Source: JAMZMI01 sp039970095 (GTDB taxonomy: Bacteria; Bacteroidota; Bacteroidia; Cytophagales; Cyclobacteriaceae). From it: a stretch of 64,000 nt of DNA. The stretch is from NCBI GenBank assembly GCA_039970095.1, contig JBDVMP010000095.1:124001-188000 (forward strand), read 5' to 3'. Position 1 is the first letter of the stretch, and every line of letters starts with the position of its first letter. Below the pieces are notes generated by a model. It saw only the letters and a list, made by a program, of their open reading frames with translations. It was not told the origin of the DNA and did no database searches. The position numbers and the translations under genes were made by a program. This document shows positions 19,580 through 28,724 of the stretch, in pieces.

Positions 19580-19657
19580 AAAAAAAAGGCATCTATTAAA
19601 ATTTCCCAATGACAGCATATCCGAGTAACTCAAACTGATTCTCTTTTTCCATATGAA

Positions 19658-22237
19658 TTAATCATTCGAAATATTCTTATGAGGCGGCTCACTGTACTTT
19701 GGAGCACCGTTTGTGTTTATCAATGCCTTTACCGCATACTTATCAGTGCCACGCAAGTCCCTGGCTGGAATACTTACAATGTAAGAATGATCTGAAACCT
19801 TGTCTGTAAAGTAAGTTTGCTCCTCAACATTGAGATAGGAAACATTACTTATAGCCGCACCAAAATACACATCTCCATCAGTTGGGAAATTCTTGAAATT
19901 CACTGTGATTTTATACACATCTCCTTCTTTGGTGATATCGGCCACATTCAACTCGAGAAGCTGGTCGGCCCTAATGAGGGTGGCAGTATTGGTGAAAAAA
20001 TTAGTTTCTCCTGATGAGTTATATGACTTAACCGAATAGAATATTTCATTCGCATTTGGTTTTTTATCGACATAACTATCACCACTGATGCCATCTGCTA
20101 TAGGCGTAAAATTGTACGGAGAGGCACCCCGGTAAACGCGATATTTCACATTTTTATTGATGGTGTCCTGCACGAGCCACTTCAAGTGAACACCGGCCTG
20201 GGACTCTTTAGCAGCAATGTTTCTTGGCGGAATAGGTAAATCCTCCTTACATATTAAAGCAACTTTTTCTGAAGGTTGACTCTCACCAAGACCATTGTAT
20301 GCCTTCACCCAAAACTTATAAGGCTCATCATATTGTAATTTTTCTACTCTGTATCCAAATACATTTCCGGCATCATAAACGGACACCTTGCCTCTTGAAT
20401 CCTGCTGATACACGTTGTAACCATTTGCCCCCTCTACACTTTGCCAAAAAAGTGTGGCAGTCTGATATCGTCTTGCTGTATTGAAAATGGACGGAGCTTC
20501 CGGCTTGGAAAACTTAATTTTGATAGGGTTGGAAAAAGAGCCCCTACCTTCTTCATTTATACCCGTTACACTAACCTGGTAGGACGTTTCATATTCCAAA
20601 TCCTTTAGCTCAAAGCTAGCGTTTGCAGCATCTACATTTATTTCTTTGGCTCCATCGGCAGAAGACACTTGCAGGATATAGCTATCTATATTTTCTAGTT
20701 CCCACCATTTCAGCATTACTCCCTGGTCAGTTATTTGAGTACTGAAAATCCGACTTTGCGTAGGCACAATAGTCTGCTCTTTGGTCCATTTGACGAAAGT
20801 CACACTGTAGGGCTTTACTTCCAGCTCTTTGGCGTTGGTATTGAAAGCAACAATATCCGATGCTTGACCTTTGCCGTCGGCTGAAAAAATTTCCAGACCG
20901 CTGAGGTTCGTCTCGAGATTTGAATTGTTGAATTTGATCACTGGTTTGATCGTTTTGTCCGAGCGATTGCAGATCACCAGATAGTCATATGCCCCTACCC
21001 CTCTGAACCCCCGGGCGTACCACCCTTGCTCCTGACGCCCTTTCATTCCGGGAACGATTGGTCCACCCGTCAAGTCAGACTTGAAAGTATAATCTGAATT
21101 GTTTGTAGCCTGATGAACCAGGTAAATCGCTTTGCCTTCATCGGAAAACCTGACGCCTGTTCTTAAGCTATCCGTATTTAGTTCTTCCCCATTTTTAAAT
21201 GCTTCAACAATTTCTTTATTCCAGCTTTTGCCTGGCCGGGCTTTGTTGCTGATTTCGTGAGATCCAATCAGAAAAGCATTTTCATGTTCGAGTTGTCTAA
21301 GCGTGTATTCCGCATTGTAAATAGCCGAATAGATCCTACTCAGTGCTCCATTCCATGTGCCAAACTCTGTAACCATCAATGGAGCACCTTCCCAGGTAAA
21401 CTTCTCTATCTCCTCCATAGCTTGAGGAGAAGTGGCCTGAAGCAACTTGGTGTTTCCACGTCTGTAGGCAGAGTCAAAGGGTTCTTTACCACCGATATGA
21501 GGTGCATATGAGTGTTTGGAAAACACGTTGTAATAATGGCCATTTGCTTCCTGATAACTATGAATTTCTCTCATAAAGCCCCATATGCCATCCCAGGTAA
21601 AGTTGAGAGCAAGTTTCGCATCGGGAAATACGGATTTAATAGAGTCAGCAAATGGTTTCATTTTGAGCGCATAGTCAGATCCATCATTCCACCAGTATCT
21701 ATCGCGATTGGGCACGTAGAAGTATGGTTCATTGCAAAACTGCCACGCTTCCACTTCTATATTGTTGTTTTTACAAAACCTGGCCAGTTCGGCCGCAATT
21801 TGTGGTGTTTCGGTGAAGCCATTGATTGTGACGACTAGTTTGCCTCCTACACGCCCCAGTACCTGATAAAGGTCTGCGATGGTGTGCGGGCCCTTTATTT
21901 GAGTGAATGCATATCCTTTGAAATACTGCGACTGATGATCGAACTGCCAGGCATAATCATAGTCATACAATCCGGTGGCTGAGTTGAAAGCATCACCCAT
22001 GGTACCTGAAAAATACCTGAGCCAGCCGGGTTTCATACTATCGACCGCCGCTACAAAATCGGGATGAGAATAGCTCCACACTTTGTCTGCAATACGAACA
22101 TTGAAACCACTCGACCCCTTGATCAAACTATGGCCTCCCTCATCAGATAAATTGATGACTGCCTGGTTTTCATTTTGCTGCGAGCAGCCCAGTAAGGTGA
22201 AACAAATTAATAAAGTAAAAATTTTGAGGTTATTCAT
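19658..22237 (-). CDS. GH-A clan glycosidase-like lipoprotein with three fibronectin type III domains
   Basis: This 859-residue lipoprotein has signal TLLGC. Residues about 40-390 form a TIM-barrel glycosidase-like domain with WQFCNEPYFYVPNRDRYWW (Glu170, candidate acid/base after Asn) and MVTEFGTW (Glu291, candidate nucleophile), the NE...E layout of clan GH-A. A beta-sandwich (about 390-485) follows, then three fibronectin type III domains (about 495-578, 580-663, 668-755) and a C-terminal beta domain of about 100 residues. It resembles GH39/GH79-type proteins in layout but I cannot assign a family. It overlaps the upstream sulfatase gene by 8 bp. A surface-anchored enzyme that opens long chains would fit the FN3 spacers; this is inference. 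Confidence 0.68.
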   Translation of the reverse strand: MNNLKIFTLLICFTLLGCSQQNENQAVINLSDEGGHSLIKGSSGFNVRIADKVWSYSHPDFVAAVDSMKPGWLRYFSGTMGDAFNSATGLYDYDYAWQFDHQSQYFKGYAFTQIKGPHTIADLYQVLGRVGGKLVVTINGFTETPQIAAELARFCKNNNIEVEAWQFCNEPYFYVPNRDRYWWNDGSDYALKMKPFADSIKSVFPDAKLALNFTWDGIWGFMREIHSYQEANGHYYNVFSKHSYAPHIGGKEPFDSAYRRGNTKLLQATSPQAMEEIEKFTWEGAPLMVTEFGTWNGALSRIYSAIYNAEYTLRQLEHENAFLIGSHEISNKARPGKSWNKEIVEAFKNGEELNTDSLRTGVRFSDEGKAIYLVHQATNNSDYTFKSDLTGGPIVPGMKGRQEQGWYARGFRGVGAYDYLVICNRSDKTIKPVIKFNNSNLETNLSGLEIFSADGKGQASDIVAFNTNAKELEVKPYSVTFVKWTKEQTIVPTQSRIFSTQITDQGVMLKWWELENIDSYILQVSSADGAKEINVDAANASFELKDLEYETSYQVSVTGINEEGRGSFSNPIKIKFSKPEAPSIFNTARRYQTATLFWQSVEGANGYNVYQQDSRGKVSVYDAGNVFGYRVEKLQYDEPYKFWVKAYNGLGESQPSEKVALICKEDLPIPPRNIAAKESQAGVHLKWLVQDTINKNVKYRVYRGASPYNFTPIADGISGDSYVDKKPNANEIFYSVKSYNSSGETNFFTNTATLIRADQLLELNVADITKEGDVYKITVNFKNFPTDGDVYFGAAISNVSYLNVEEQTYFTDKVSDHSYIVSIPARDLRGTDKYAVKALINTNGAPKYSEPPHKNISND

Positions 22238-23642
22238 AGCTGTCGATTAAATTTCTAATTTCTTCTATTTGGCTTGTCACATCCCATTCAGTGATTTTCT
22301 GTGACCACATTGCTCTTACCGAATCGCTTTCCGGGAATTGCCCCTGATCCTTTGTTTCTATTACCCAATTATCAAGCAGTTCTCGCATTTCGTTGAGCTT
22401 AGCCGTATGCTCAGGTGATGAAGCCAAATTGTTTAATTCATGCGGGTCGGCGATGAGGTCATATAGTTCTTCTATTGGTTTAGTGGATTGCAAAAACTTA
22501 AGCTGATCGGCATTGAGCTTATTTTCTTCGGCCAATTTCTCCATCAGCATCCACATGGGGTAATAAGCCTGTTTGTACTTATTGGGCTGCATATAAGGCA
22601 ATTCCGGCATGTAATTTCTTATGTATTTATAACCTTTGCCTCGGACAGCCCGCACACGCTCAGCTGACTCATCGCACCGATCTCTGGCAGCATAAATATA
22701 GTTGCGTGGGTCGGCATCCAGAAAATTAATACCCTGCATTGCCGAAGGAATATCTAAGCCTGCTAACCCCAATGATGTGGGTAACAAATCAATACCACTC
22801 ACAAGGATATCATCTACAATCCCTGCAGGCTGATTTGGTCTTTTGATGATCAAAGGAATATGTAAGCCCGGATCATACAGCCACTGTTTTCCACGGATGT
22901 GGTTTCTTCCATGATCTCCAAAAAGCATCACAATTGTATTTTCTTGCAAGCCATCTTGTTTCAGTTTTTGCATGACCTCTCCTACCATGTTGTCTAACAG
23001 CATGGCTTTGGTCAGGTATTTTGCCCAGTCTAGTCTGGCTACAGGATGATCAGGGTAATAAGGAGGCAAATGCACAGAATCGGGGTCTACCAGCAAGGTG
23101 TCGGGCATTTTATACATCATTCGGTGTACCGGAGCGAAATTAACCTGAGCATAAAATGGTTGATTGGCTTTCAGGGAATCCCAATGATTGGACTGAAATA
23201 GCTTGTTGTGCTTAAAATTCAAATCTTTTTTACCAGTGCCCTTAAACTGATCAAAGCCGTGTTTGATGTTGGCAGTGAAGTATCCATTTTGGGCAAACCA
23301 CTCTGGAGCTGTTTTGACTGTGTCGGGCAAGGTGAACCCATCACCCCTATGACTTCTGTGATGCTGTGCGCCAATGGTGGTCTGATACATCCCTGTCATG
23401 AAGGCTGATCGGCTAGGTGAACATACCGGTGCACTTGTATAAGCCTGGGTGTATAAAGTGCCTTCCTGAGCAATCTGATCAATATTGGGCGTGTGCAGGT
23501 CGGTATTTCCATAGCAACTGAGGTCCGGACTAAAGTCCTCTATGATCAACCAGAGAATGTTGGGTTGGGATTTTTGCTCAGCGGCTTGATACTCACAGCC
23601 GGTGAACACAATCACTAGCAATATGGTCAACAGCCGAATCAT
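22230..23642 (-). CDS. S1-family sulfatase, Cys-type (CSPSR), lipoprotein, divergent active-site blocks
   Basis: This 470-residue sulfatase has signal VFTGC. The metal start is IIEDFSPDLSCYG, with Glu-Asp in place of the common Asp-Asp. The maturation motif is CSPSR (Cys74), and GDHGRN serves as the late metal site where others have SDNG. GKWHLG is missing; the region reads TANIKHGF. These features mark an S1 subfamily distinct from the other sulfatases here, of the heparan/N-sulfoglucosamine-like shape. It overlaps its upstream sulfatase by 4 bp and the downstream GH-A/FN3 gene by 8 bp, so these three are a tightly coupled block. Confidence 0.9.
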   Translation of the reverse strand: MIRLLTILLVIVFTGCEYQAAEQKSQPNILWLIIEDFSPDLSCYGNTDLHTPNIDQIAQEGTLYTQAYTSAPVCSPSRSAFMTGMYQTTIGAQHHRSHRGDGFTLPDTVKTAPEWFAQNGYFTANIKHGFDQFKGTGKKDLNFKHNKLFQSNHWDSLKANQPFYAQVNFAPVHRMMYKMPDTLLVDPDSVHLPPYYPDHPVARLDWAKYLTKAMLLDNMVGEVMQKLKQDGLQENTIVMLFGDHGRNHIRGKQWLYDPGLHIPLIIKRPNQPAGIVDDILVSGIDLLPTSLGLAGLDIPSAMQGINFLDADPRNYIYAARDRCDESAERVRAVRGKGYKYIRNYMPELPYMQPNKYKQAYYPMWMLMEKLAEENKLNADQLKFLQSTKPIEELYDLIADPHELNNLASSPEHTAKLNEMRELLDNWVIETKDQGQFPESDSVRAMWSQKITEWDVTSQIEEIRNLIDSYE

Positions 23643-25096
23643 TTGGTGCCGGCCTTTTTAGCGATCATTTTCTTCTCAAATTCTGCATCATACTCTCGAT
23701 TGGTTTTTAGTCCATATGGAGCATTGTGAGTGCTTCTCCAGGTGTTGAGTTCAGTCATGAGTTTTTGGACTATTAGTGGGTATTGTGAAGCTACGTCAGT
23801 AGTTTCTCCCGGATCGCTCCCGATATCATAAAGCAAGTATTCATCGTCTTCCAGATAGTGATGAAGCTTCCATTTGTCCTGCAGTATCACTGATCCAGGC
23901 CGGGTTCTAAAGAGTGGGTCTCTGGCTTCATCCTGATACCCTTTATAATCTTGCAAGTAAACAGGGAAATGCCAAACAAAATGTCTTTGAGAAAAATCCT
24001 GTTCGTTTCCTTTTAATGTAGGCAAAATGCTCTTGCCATCAAATGGTTGCTCGGCGGTGACGCCCAACAAATCTACAAATGTGGCATAAACATCAAGATT
24101 GACCGTAGGTGTATTAGTCGTGACATTTTTTGGGGTTACACCCGGCCACCTGACTATAAAAGGCACCTTAAGTCCTCCCTGAAAATAAGAACCTTTACCT
24201 GCTCTGGCTGGTGCCTGACTGGATATTGCCGCTATGCCTCCATTGTCAGAGGTAAAGATCAACATAGTGTTTTCTGTGAGATTCAGTGAATCCAAAGTGT
24301 TGAGCAAGCGTCCGATATTTTGATCCAACCCGTGAACCATAGCTGCGTATTTTGCCTGTGCTTTGGATTGGTAGGCAGGATTGCTTTTATAAGTTTCGAA
24401 CAGCTCTAACTTGGGCAGCAGTGGTGTGTGCACAGTGTAATACGGCATGTAAACGAAAAAACGCTCTTTTTGCTGGTTAGAGATAAATGATATCGCCTCA
24501 CTGGTCAATCGGTCTGTTAAATATTCTCCTTCCGGACCGTCTGTAATGTTGGGTATGTTATAGGGAGAGAAATAGCCATTTTTGCCGGGATTACCATTTC
24601 TACCACCTCCAACATTTACATCTATGCCTTGTGCGAGCGGGTCTTCGCCCACATGCCACTTACCAAAGTTGGCAGTGGTGTATCCTGCTTTTTTAAACAA
24701 TTCGGGCAATGTGATCACCTCGTTTGTAAGGTGAGCCGTATTCTCCACCGGAATCAATTTTCGGGTTTTGGTATTGCCGCGTGTAGAAGGGCTGACGGTA
24801 TAGACTCCATGCCTTGGCGTGTTTTGCCCACTCAGCAAGCAAGCCCTGCTCGGAGCACAGTTAGCTGCTCCAGCATAAGCATTTACAAACTCCAGTCCCT
24901 CACTTTTTAGTCTGTCAATGTTTGGTGTGTGGAATAAATCAGGGTTTTTATAACCCAGATCCATCCATCCCATGTCATCAACATTGATCAGGATTACGTT
25001 GGGTTTGGTGTCATGATTTCCTGATTCATTTTTTACTCCAGAAGATGAACATGAAGCAAAAAAGCCTATGAATAATAGTATTATATATCTTATCAT
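23639..25096 (-). CDS. S1-family sulfatase, Cys-type (CAPSR), lipoprotein
   Basis: This 485-residue sulfatase has signal FFASC and start LINVDDMGWMDLGYKNP. The maturation motif is CAPSRACLLSGQNTPRHGVYT (Cys80), followed by GKWHVGEDP and FTSDNGG. The NTPRHGVYTV segment is also seen in weaker form in the sulfatase at 59855 (ARHGLTQ) and indicates a shared branch. It follows the decayed GH43 gene by 53 bp; that remnant probably no longer makes protein, so this sulfatase now directly follows GH2 as the next intact gene. The sulfate position is unknown. Confidence 0.93.
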   Translation of the reverse strand: MIRYIILLFIGFFASCSSSGVKNESGNHDTKPNVILINVDDMGWMDLGYKNPDLFHTPNIDRLKSEGLEFVNAYAGAANCAPSRACLLSGQNTPRHGVYTVSPSTRGNTKTRKLIPVENTAHLTNEVITLPELFKKAGYTTANFGKWHVGEDPLAQGIDVNVGGGRNGNPGKNGYFSPYNIPNITDGPEGEYLTDRLTSEAISFISNQQKERFFVYMPYYTVHTPLLPKLELFETYKSNPAYQSKAQAKYAAMVHGLDQNIGRLLNTLDSLNLTENTMLIFTSDNGGIAAISSQAPARAGKGSYFQGGLKVPFIVRWPGVTPKNVTTNTPTVNLDVYATFVDLLGVTAEQPFDGKSILPTLKGNEQDFSQRHFVWHFPVYLQDYKGYQDEARDPLFRTRPGSVILQDKWKLHHYLEDDEYLLYDIGSDPGETTDVASQYPLIVQKLMTELNTWRSTHNAPYGLKTNREYDAEFEKKMIAKKAGTK

Positions 25097-25149
25097 CTTC
25101 TCTTAATATTATCGTCTAAATGCTCGTTAATGTGAATACTTGAATTCGT

Positions 25150-25472
25150 TTAATCATGAGCTAGTTTATAGCTAACAGGCTGTACAAATTCATTTTCGTT
25201 CAAGGTCAATTTATCAAAACATGCCGATCTCTTAAAAAACGAACCCTCATTCACATCTCCCCGGTGATAAAAGAATTACCACTCTCCTTTAAACTGTACC
25301 ACTGAAGCATGATTAGGTGTTTTTGGTGCCTATTCACCCTTGAATGTGAGATTATTAAAACCTCAGCAGCGGGATAGGTCTCAGAATTGATACTTAGAAT
25401 CGGGTTGTTTTGAGCCCATAGGGCTGTATTCAAGCCAACAATAATGATTAGTATCAAATACTTCCTTGTCAT
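25150..25472 (-). pseudogene. Decayed GH43-family glycosidase (frameshift, two stops, large internal deletion)
   Basis: An ATG at 25472 starts a good Sec signal and the GH43-like mature start AQNNPIL, but the frame ends after 73 codons. In another frame the rest reads like the end of a GH43 protein: TPNHASVVQFKGEW-stop-FFYHRGDV, then KRSACFDKLTLNENEFVQPV, ending at 25150. The stop TAA sits where GH43 proteins have Tyr of WYFFYH, and another stop (TAG) lies just upstream, before APKTPNH. The total span (323 bp) is not a multiple of three and is about 200 codons too short, so most of the propeller has been deleted. It lies between intact GH2 and sulfatase genes. Confidence 0.8.
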
Positions 25473-25517
25473 GCTTGTGCAATTAATTGTTACCCAGCCT
25501 GATTCCTGTCAATAAGA

Positions 25518-28500
25518 TTATTCGTAGAACCCCATAACTCCAGGCTTGGATGACCAATCTTTCACTTCGAACTTGTATGCATCTCCAGCTTCTGTTTCTT
25601 CCTCTGTGGTATAAAACTTGAGCTTGAAAGAGTAGTAATATTCCTGAGAATGAAGCTTGTATTCGTTGTGGGTATGAGCTCGCCATGAGTTGTCCCCACC
25701 TACTCCCATCTGTTCATAGTCGATATTTAATACTATGTACTCTCTCTCAATGAGGTCAGTCGTGTGTGTTGGTTGTTTTTTCACGGCATTGCTGAAATCA
25801 TCTTTTTCATAATATGATGCATTGAAAGCCAATGTTGGATAGCCACTGATCATCAGTCCGTTTCCTTCGGTATCCTGCAGGTTTAACCACCTCACATCGG
25901 TGCGATAGCCGCCTTCTTGTGGCCTTATATATTGAAAATACAAGTCCTCAACCTGAGATTCATACACCCCTACTTTAGCCGATAATTTTCTGTCTATGTA
26001 GTTTTCATGTGGACCTCTACCATACCAAATGGCTTGATTCAGATCACCACTAATACCCAGATTCAAACCTATACGTGGAATTTCCGGGAGTTTGCGATTT
26101 GGTGCTGTGATGTAGGCATAGTCAATTACCATTTCACCATTTTCTCCAATTTCATATTCCAGAAGCAACTGCGCATCAACATCAGTGAGCTTATAATGGG
26201 TTTCAACTTTCACAGTACCGCTTTCTGTACGCTTAGCATCAAAGTGATCGAGCGTTCTGTTCTTATGAGCGTCTTTCCAGACACCCAGGCGCGCAACCAT
26301 TTTATTTCCATAGTCATTGTCTGTCGGCACTCTCCAAAAATCTGCTTGTAGCGTTCTTTTCAAGTAATTCTTCGCACCCTTTGATATGTTTTTCAAATCT
26401 CCGGTGACCTGATCAAAGCTGACCTCAAAATCTCCGGCAACCACGTTGACGATACTTCCTGCTTTCTTGATAGCGATCTTTTCCTTGCTTGCCAATTTCT
26501 TTTGAAGGCTTTTCGGTTCGTTAAGCAACAGTTGTTCTTCGGCAATCTTTACCACTCCTTCCTGAAAGGTCTCAGAACTGGACATCAACTTCAGGTTTAG
26601 GAAACACTCTTTGTCTGATTGGATAGATTGAGCAAATGGAATATTTAAAACGGTACTCGCCCCTGGCGCAAGATCAATTTTCATTTCACCCTGGTTGGTG
26701 ATAGATCCATTGACCATCACTTCCCAAACGAGTGTCAGGTTACTGAAATTTCTGAAAGAAAACTCATTGGTGATTTTTACCTTTTCAAGTTCTACATTGA
26801 AGAGCTCTGCCTTAAAATTTTGATAGACATATTTTACTTCATGGGCATGAGGGTTGAGTTCACGATCGGGGCTGACTATTCCATTGATACAGAAGTTGTT
26901 GTCATTTCTCAAAGAATCAGGGCCAAAGTCTCCACCATAGGCAAAATACCTTTCACCGGTTGGTGTAAATGCTTCCATCCCCTGATCTACCCAATCCCAG
27001 ATAAATCCACCTTGCAATTTTGGATAGGTCTCTATAGCATCCCAATAGTCCTGCAAATTGCCAATGCTATTGCCCATGGCATGTGCGTATTCACATTGGA
27101 TGAGTGGTCGGTAGTGATAGTTATGCTTGGCGTAGTTAACCATGTCTTCCTCACTCATATACATTGGGGCGAAAATGTCTGTATGTGTCTTCAGGTTGGC
27201 TTGCTCAAACTGAACGGGTCTTGTATCTGCCGCTTTTAGCCAGTCGTACGCCTTTACAAAATTTACACCATCACCACACTCATTTCCAAGCGACCAAATA
27301 ATAACGGACGGGTGGTTTTTATCGCGTTCATACATTCGTTGGATTCTATCCAAATGTGTCAACTCCCACTTAGGGTCATTGGCGATGTGTTTGAGCTCAT
27401 CATATTCCTTTTGCTTGGCTGCCCCCAGCGCATGAGATTCAATGTTTGCCTCATTTGCTACGTATAATCCATATTTATCGCACAGATCATACCAGTATGG
27501 ATCATTAGGGTAATGGCTGGTTCTGACTGAATTTATGTTCAATGCCTTCATCAGCTTGGCATCCTTTTCCATCAATTCTCTGCTGAGGTAGTGGCCGGAA
27601 GATGGGTCATGTTCATGCCTATTGGCTCCTTTCACCAGTACCGCTTTTCCGTTTACCAGCAGTTGAGCTCCTTTGATCTCCACTGATCTGAATCCGATTT
27701 TCTTTTTAAGAACTTTTCCCGAACCATAACTAACAGTCAAATCATACAAATTGGGTATTTCTGCAGACCAAAGCATACAATCGAGTATTTCAGATTCAAA
27801 TTTCATTGTTGCTTTTGAAGCTGACTTTATTCTGGCAGATTTAGCCGATTCGTAAACCACCTTACCCGATGGATCAGTCAACTTGACATCAACTGTTTCA
27901 TTTACCTTTTTGTCAGAGTCATTTTGTAATTCAACTTCCATGGAAAACTTCCCATCAGTGTAGTCTTCGGACAAACCGGCTCTGATATCGAGATCTGAAA
28001 TAAATGTCTTTGGAGTACGGTAGAGGTACACATCTCTTTCCACCCCACTCAATCTCCAAAAATCCTGACATTCTAAAAATGATCCATCGGAAAATCTAAA
28101 TACCTGAAAAGCAATTTTGTTTTTACCCGGTTTCAGGACTTTCGTCAAATCCCACTCTGCGGGGGTTTTTGATCCCTGAGAATACCCTACATACTGGCCG
28201 TTTACCCATAAGTAGATGGCAGCCTTTACAGCTCCAAAATGGATAACTGTACGCTGAGTAGCCCAGTCGGAACTCAGATCTATTTCTCTGATATAAGAAC
28301 CAACCGGATTCCAGTAGTCCGGCAAACCTGGAGGTTCTGGGTTCTTAGTGAACTCATACGGATGGTTCAAATAGATTGGCACCCCGTAACCTTCCATTTC
28401 CATGTTTGCTGGGACATTGATCATGTCCCAATTTGAATAATCAAAGTCCTTTTTATAAAAATTCTTTGGTCGATCCGATGGTTTGAAAACCCAATTGAAC

Positions 28501-28715
28501 GACCATTCTCCGTTCAACGAAAGGTAATTTTCAGAGGAAGGAAAATCCAAATAATCCAAATTCTCTTTTTCGTCAAAAGCAAACACCCGATCATGAGGAG
28601 TAACCTTATTGACCCCTACTATAGAAGGATCTTTGAACTCATCAAAAGTCTGACCAAAAGCGAAGCTTAGAGATAAAAGAAAAAGGGCGATATGTGCTGA
28701 AAGTATTTTTTTCAT
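25518..28715 (-). CDS. GH2 beta-galactosidase, LacZ-type five-domain enzyme, secreted
   Basis: This 1065-residue protein has the full LacZ layout: signal peptide (SLSFAFGQ), jelly-roll sugar-binding domain (LSLNGEWSFNW, YLNHPYEF), two Ig-like domains, TIM barrel and a C-terminal beta-sandwich (Bgal_small_N type, residues about 760-1060). The catalytic acid/base is Glu479 in SLGNECGDG and the nucleophile Glu542 in IQCEYAHAMGN. VRTSHYPNDPYWYDLCD is typical of LacZ-type GH2. It should release beta-linked galactose, or a modified galactose, from non-reducing ends, in the periplasm or at the surface. It is 9 bp after a sulfatase and 45 bp before the decayed GH43. Confidence 0.94.
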   Translation of the reverse strand: MKKILSAHIALFLLSLSFAFGQTFDEFKDPSIVGVNKVTPHDRVFAFDEKENLDYLDFPSSENYLSLNGEWSFNWVFKPSDRPKNFYKKDFDYSNWDMINVPANMEMEGYGVPIYLNHPYEFTKNPEPPGLPDYWNPVGSYIREIDLSSDWATQRTVIHFGAVKAAIYLWVNGQYVGYSQGSKTPAEWDLTKVLKPGKNKIAFQVFRFSDGSFLECQDFWRLSGVERDVYLYRTPKTFISDLDIRAGLSEDYTDGKFSMEVELQNDSDKKVNETVDVKLTDPSGKVVYESAKSARIKSASKATMKFESEILDCMLWSAEIPNLYDLTVSYGSGKVLKKKIGFRSVEIKGAQLLVNGKAVLVKGANRHEHDPSSGHYLSRELMEKDAKLMKALNINSVRTSHYPNDPYWYDLCDKYGLYVANEANIESHALGAAKQKEYDELKHIANDPKWELTHLDRIQRMYERDKNHPSVIIWSLGNECGDGVNFVKAYDWLKAADTRPVQFEQANLKTHTDIFAPMYMSEEDMVNYAKHNYHYRPLIQCEYAHAMGNSIGNLQDYWDAIETYPKLQGGFIWDWVDQGMEAFTPTGERYFAYGGDFGPDSLRNDNNFCINGIVSPDRELNPHAHEVKYVYQNFKAELFNVELEKVKITNEFSFRNFSNLTLVWEVMVNGSITNQGEMKIDLAPGASTVLNIPFAQSIQSDKECFLNLKLMSSSETFQEGVVKIAEEQLLLNEPKSLQKKLASKEKIAIKKAGSIVNVVAGDFEVSFDQVTGDLKNISKGAKNYLKRTLQADFWRVPTDNDYGNKMVARLGVWKDAHKNRTLDHFDAKRTESGTVKVETHYKLTDVDAQLLLEYEIGENGEMVIDYAYITAPNRKLPEIPRIGLNLGISGDLNQAIWYGRGPHENYIDRKLSAKVGVYESQVEDLYFQYIRPQEGGYRTDVRWLNLQDTEGNGLMISGYPTLAFNASYYEKDDFSNAVKKQPTHTTDLIEREYIVLNIDYEQMGVGGDNSWRAHTHNEYKLHSQEYYYSFKLKFYTTEEETEAGDAYKFEVKDWSSKPGVMGFYE

Positions 28716-28724
28716 GAGGGACGC

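Larger units (their letters stand above)
19320..19657. promoter_or_regulatory. 338-bp intergenic gap with two inverted repeats; probable operon boundary
   Basis: There is no gene here. On the plus strand it holds a perfect 7-bp stem with a 4-nt loop (GCTTACC-CTTT-GGTAAGC, 19485-19502) and a perfect 9-bp stem with a 4-nt loop (AATGCGCAC-AGCA-GTGCGCATT, 19558-19579). The second is preceded, not followed, by the T-run when read on the minus strand, so it is not a standard terminator for the upstream gene. All other gaps between genes of this strand from 36.4 kb leftwards are much shorter, so a promoter for the left operon is expected here. I found no clean Bacteroidota -33/-7 match. Confidence 0.5.

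Noticed and set aside
25251..25472. A 73-codon small gene with a signal peptide
   Set aside because: The signal and start look real, but the frame ends early and the sequence continues as a GH43 C-terminus in another frame, so it is part of a pseudogene.
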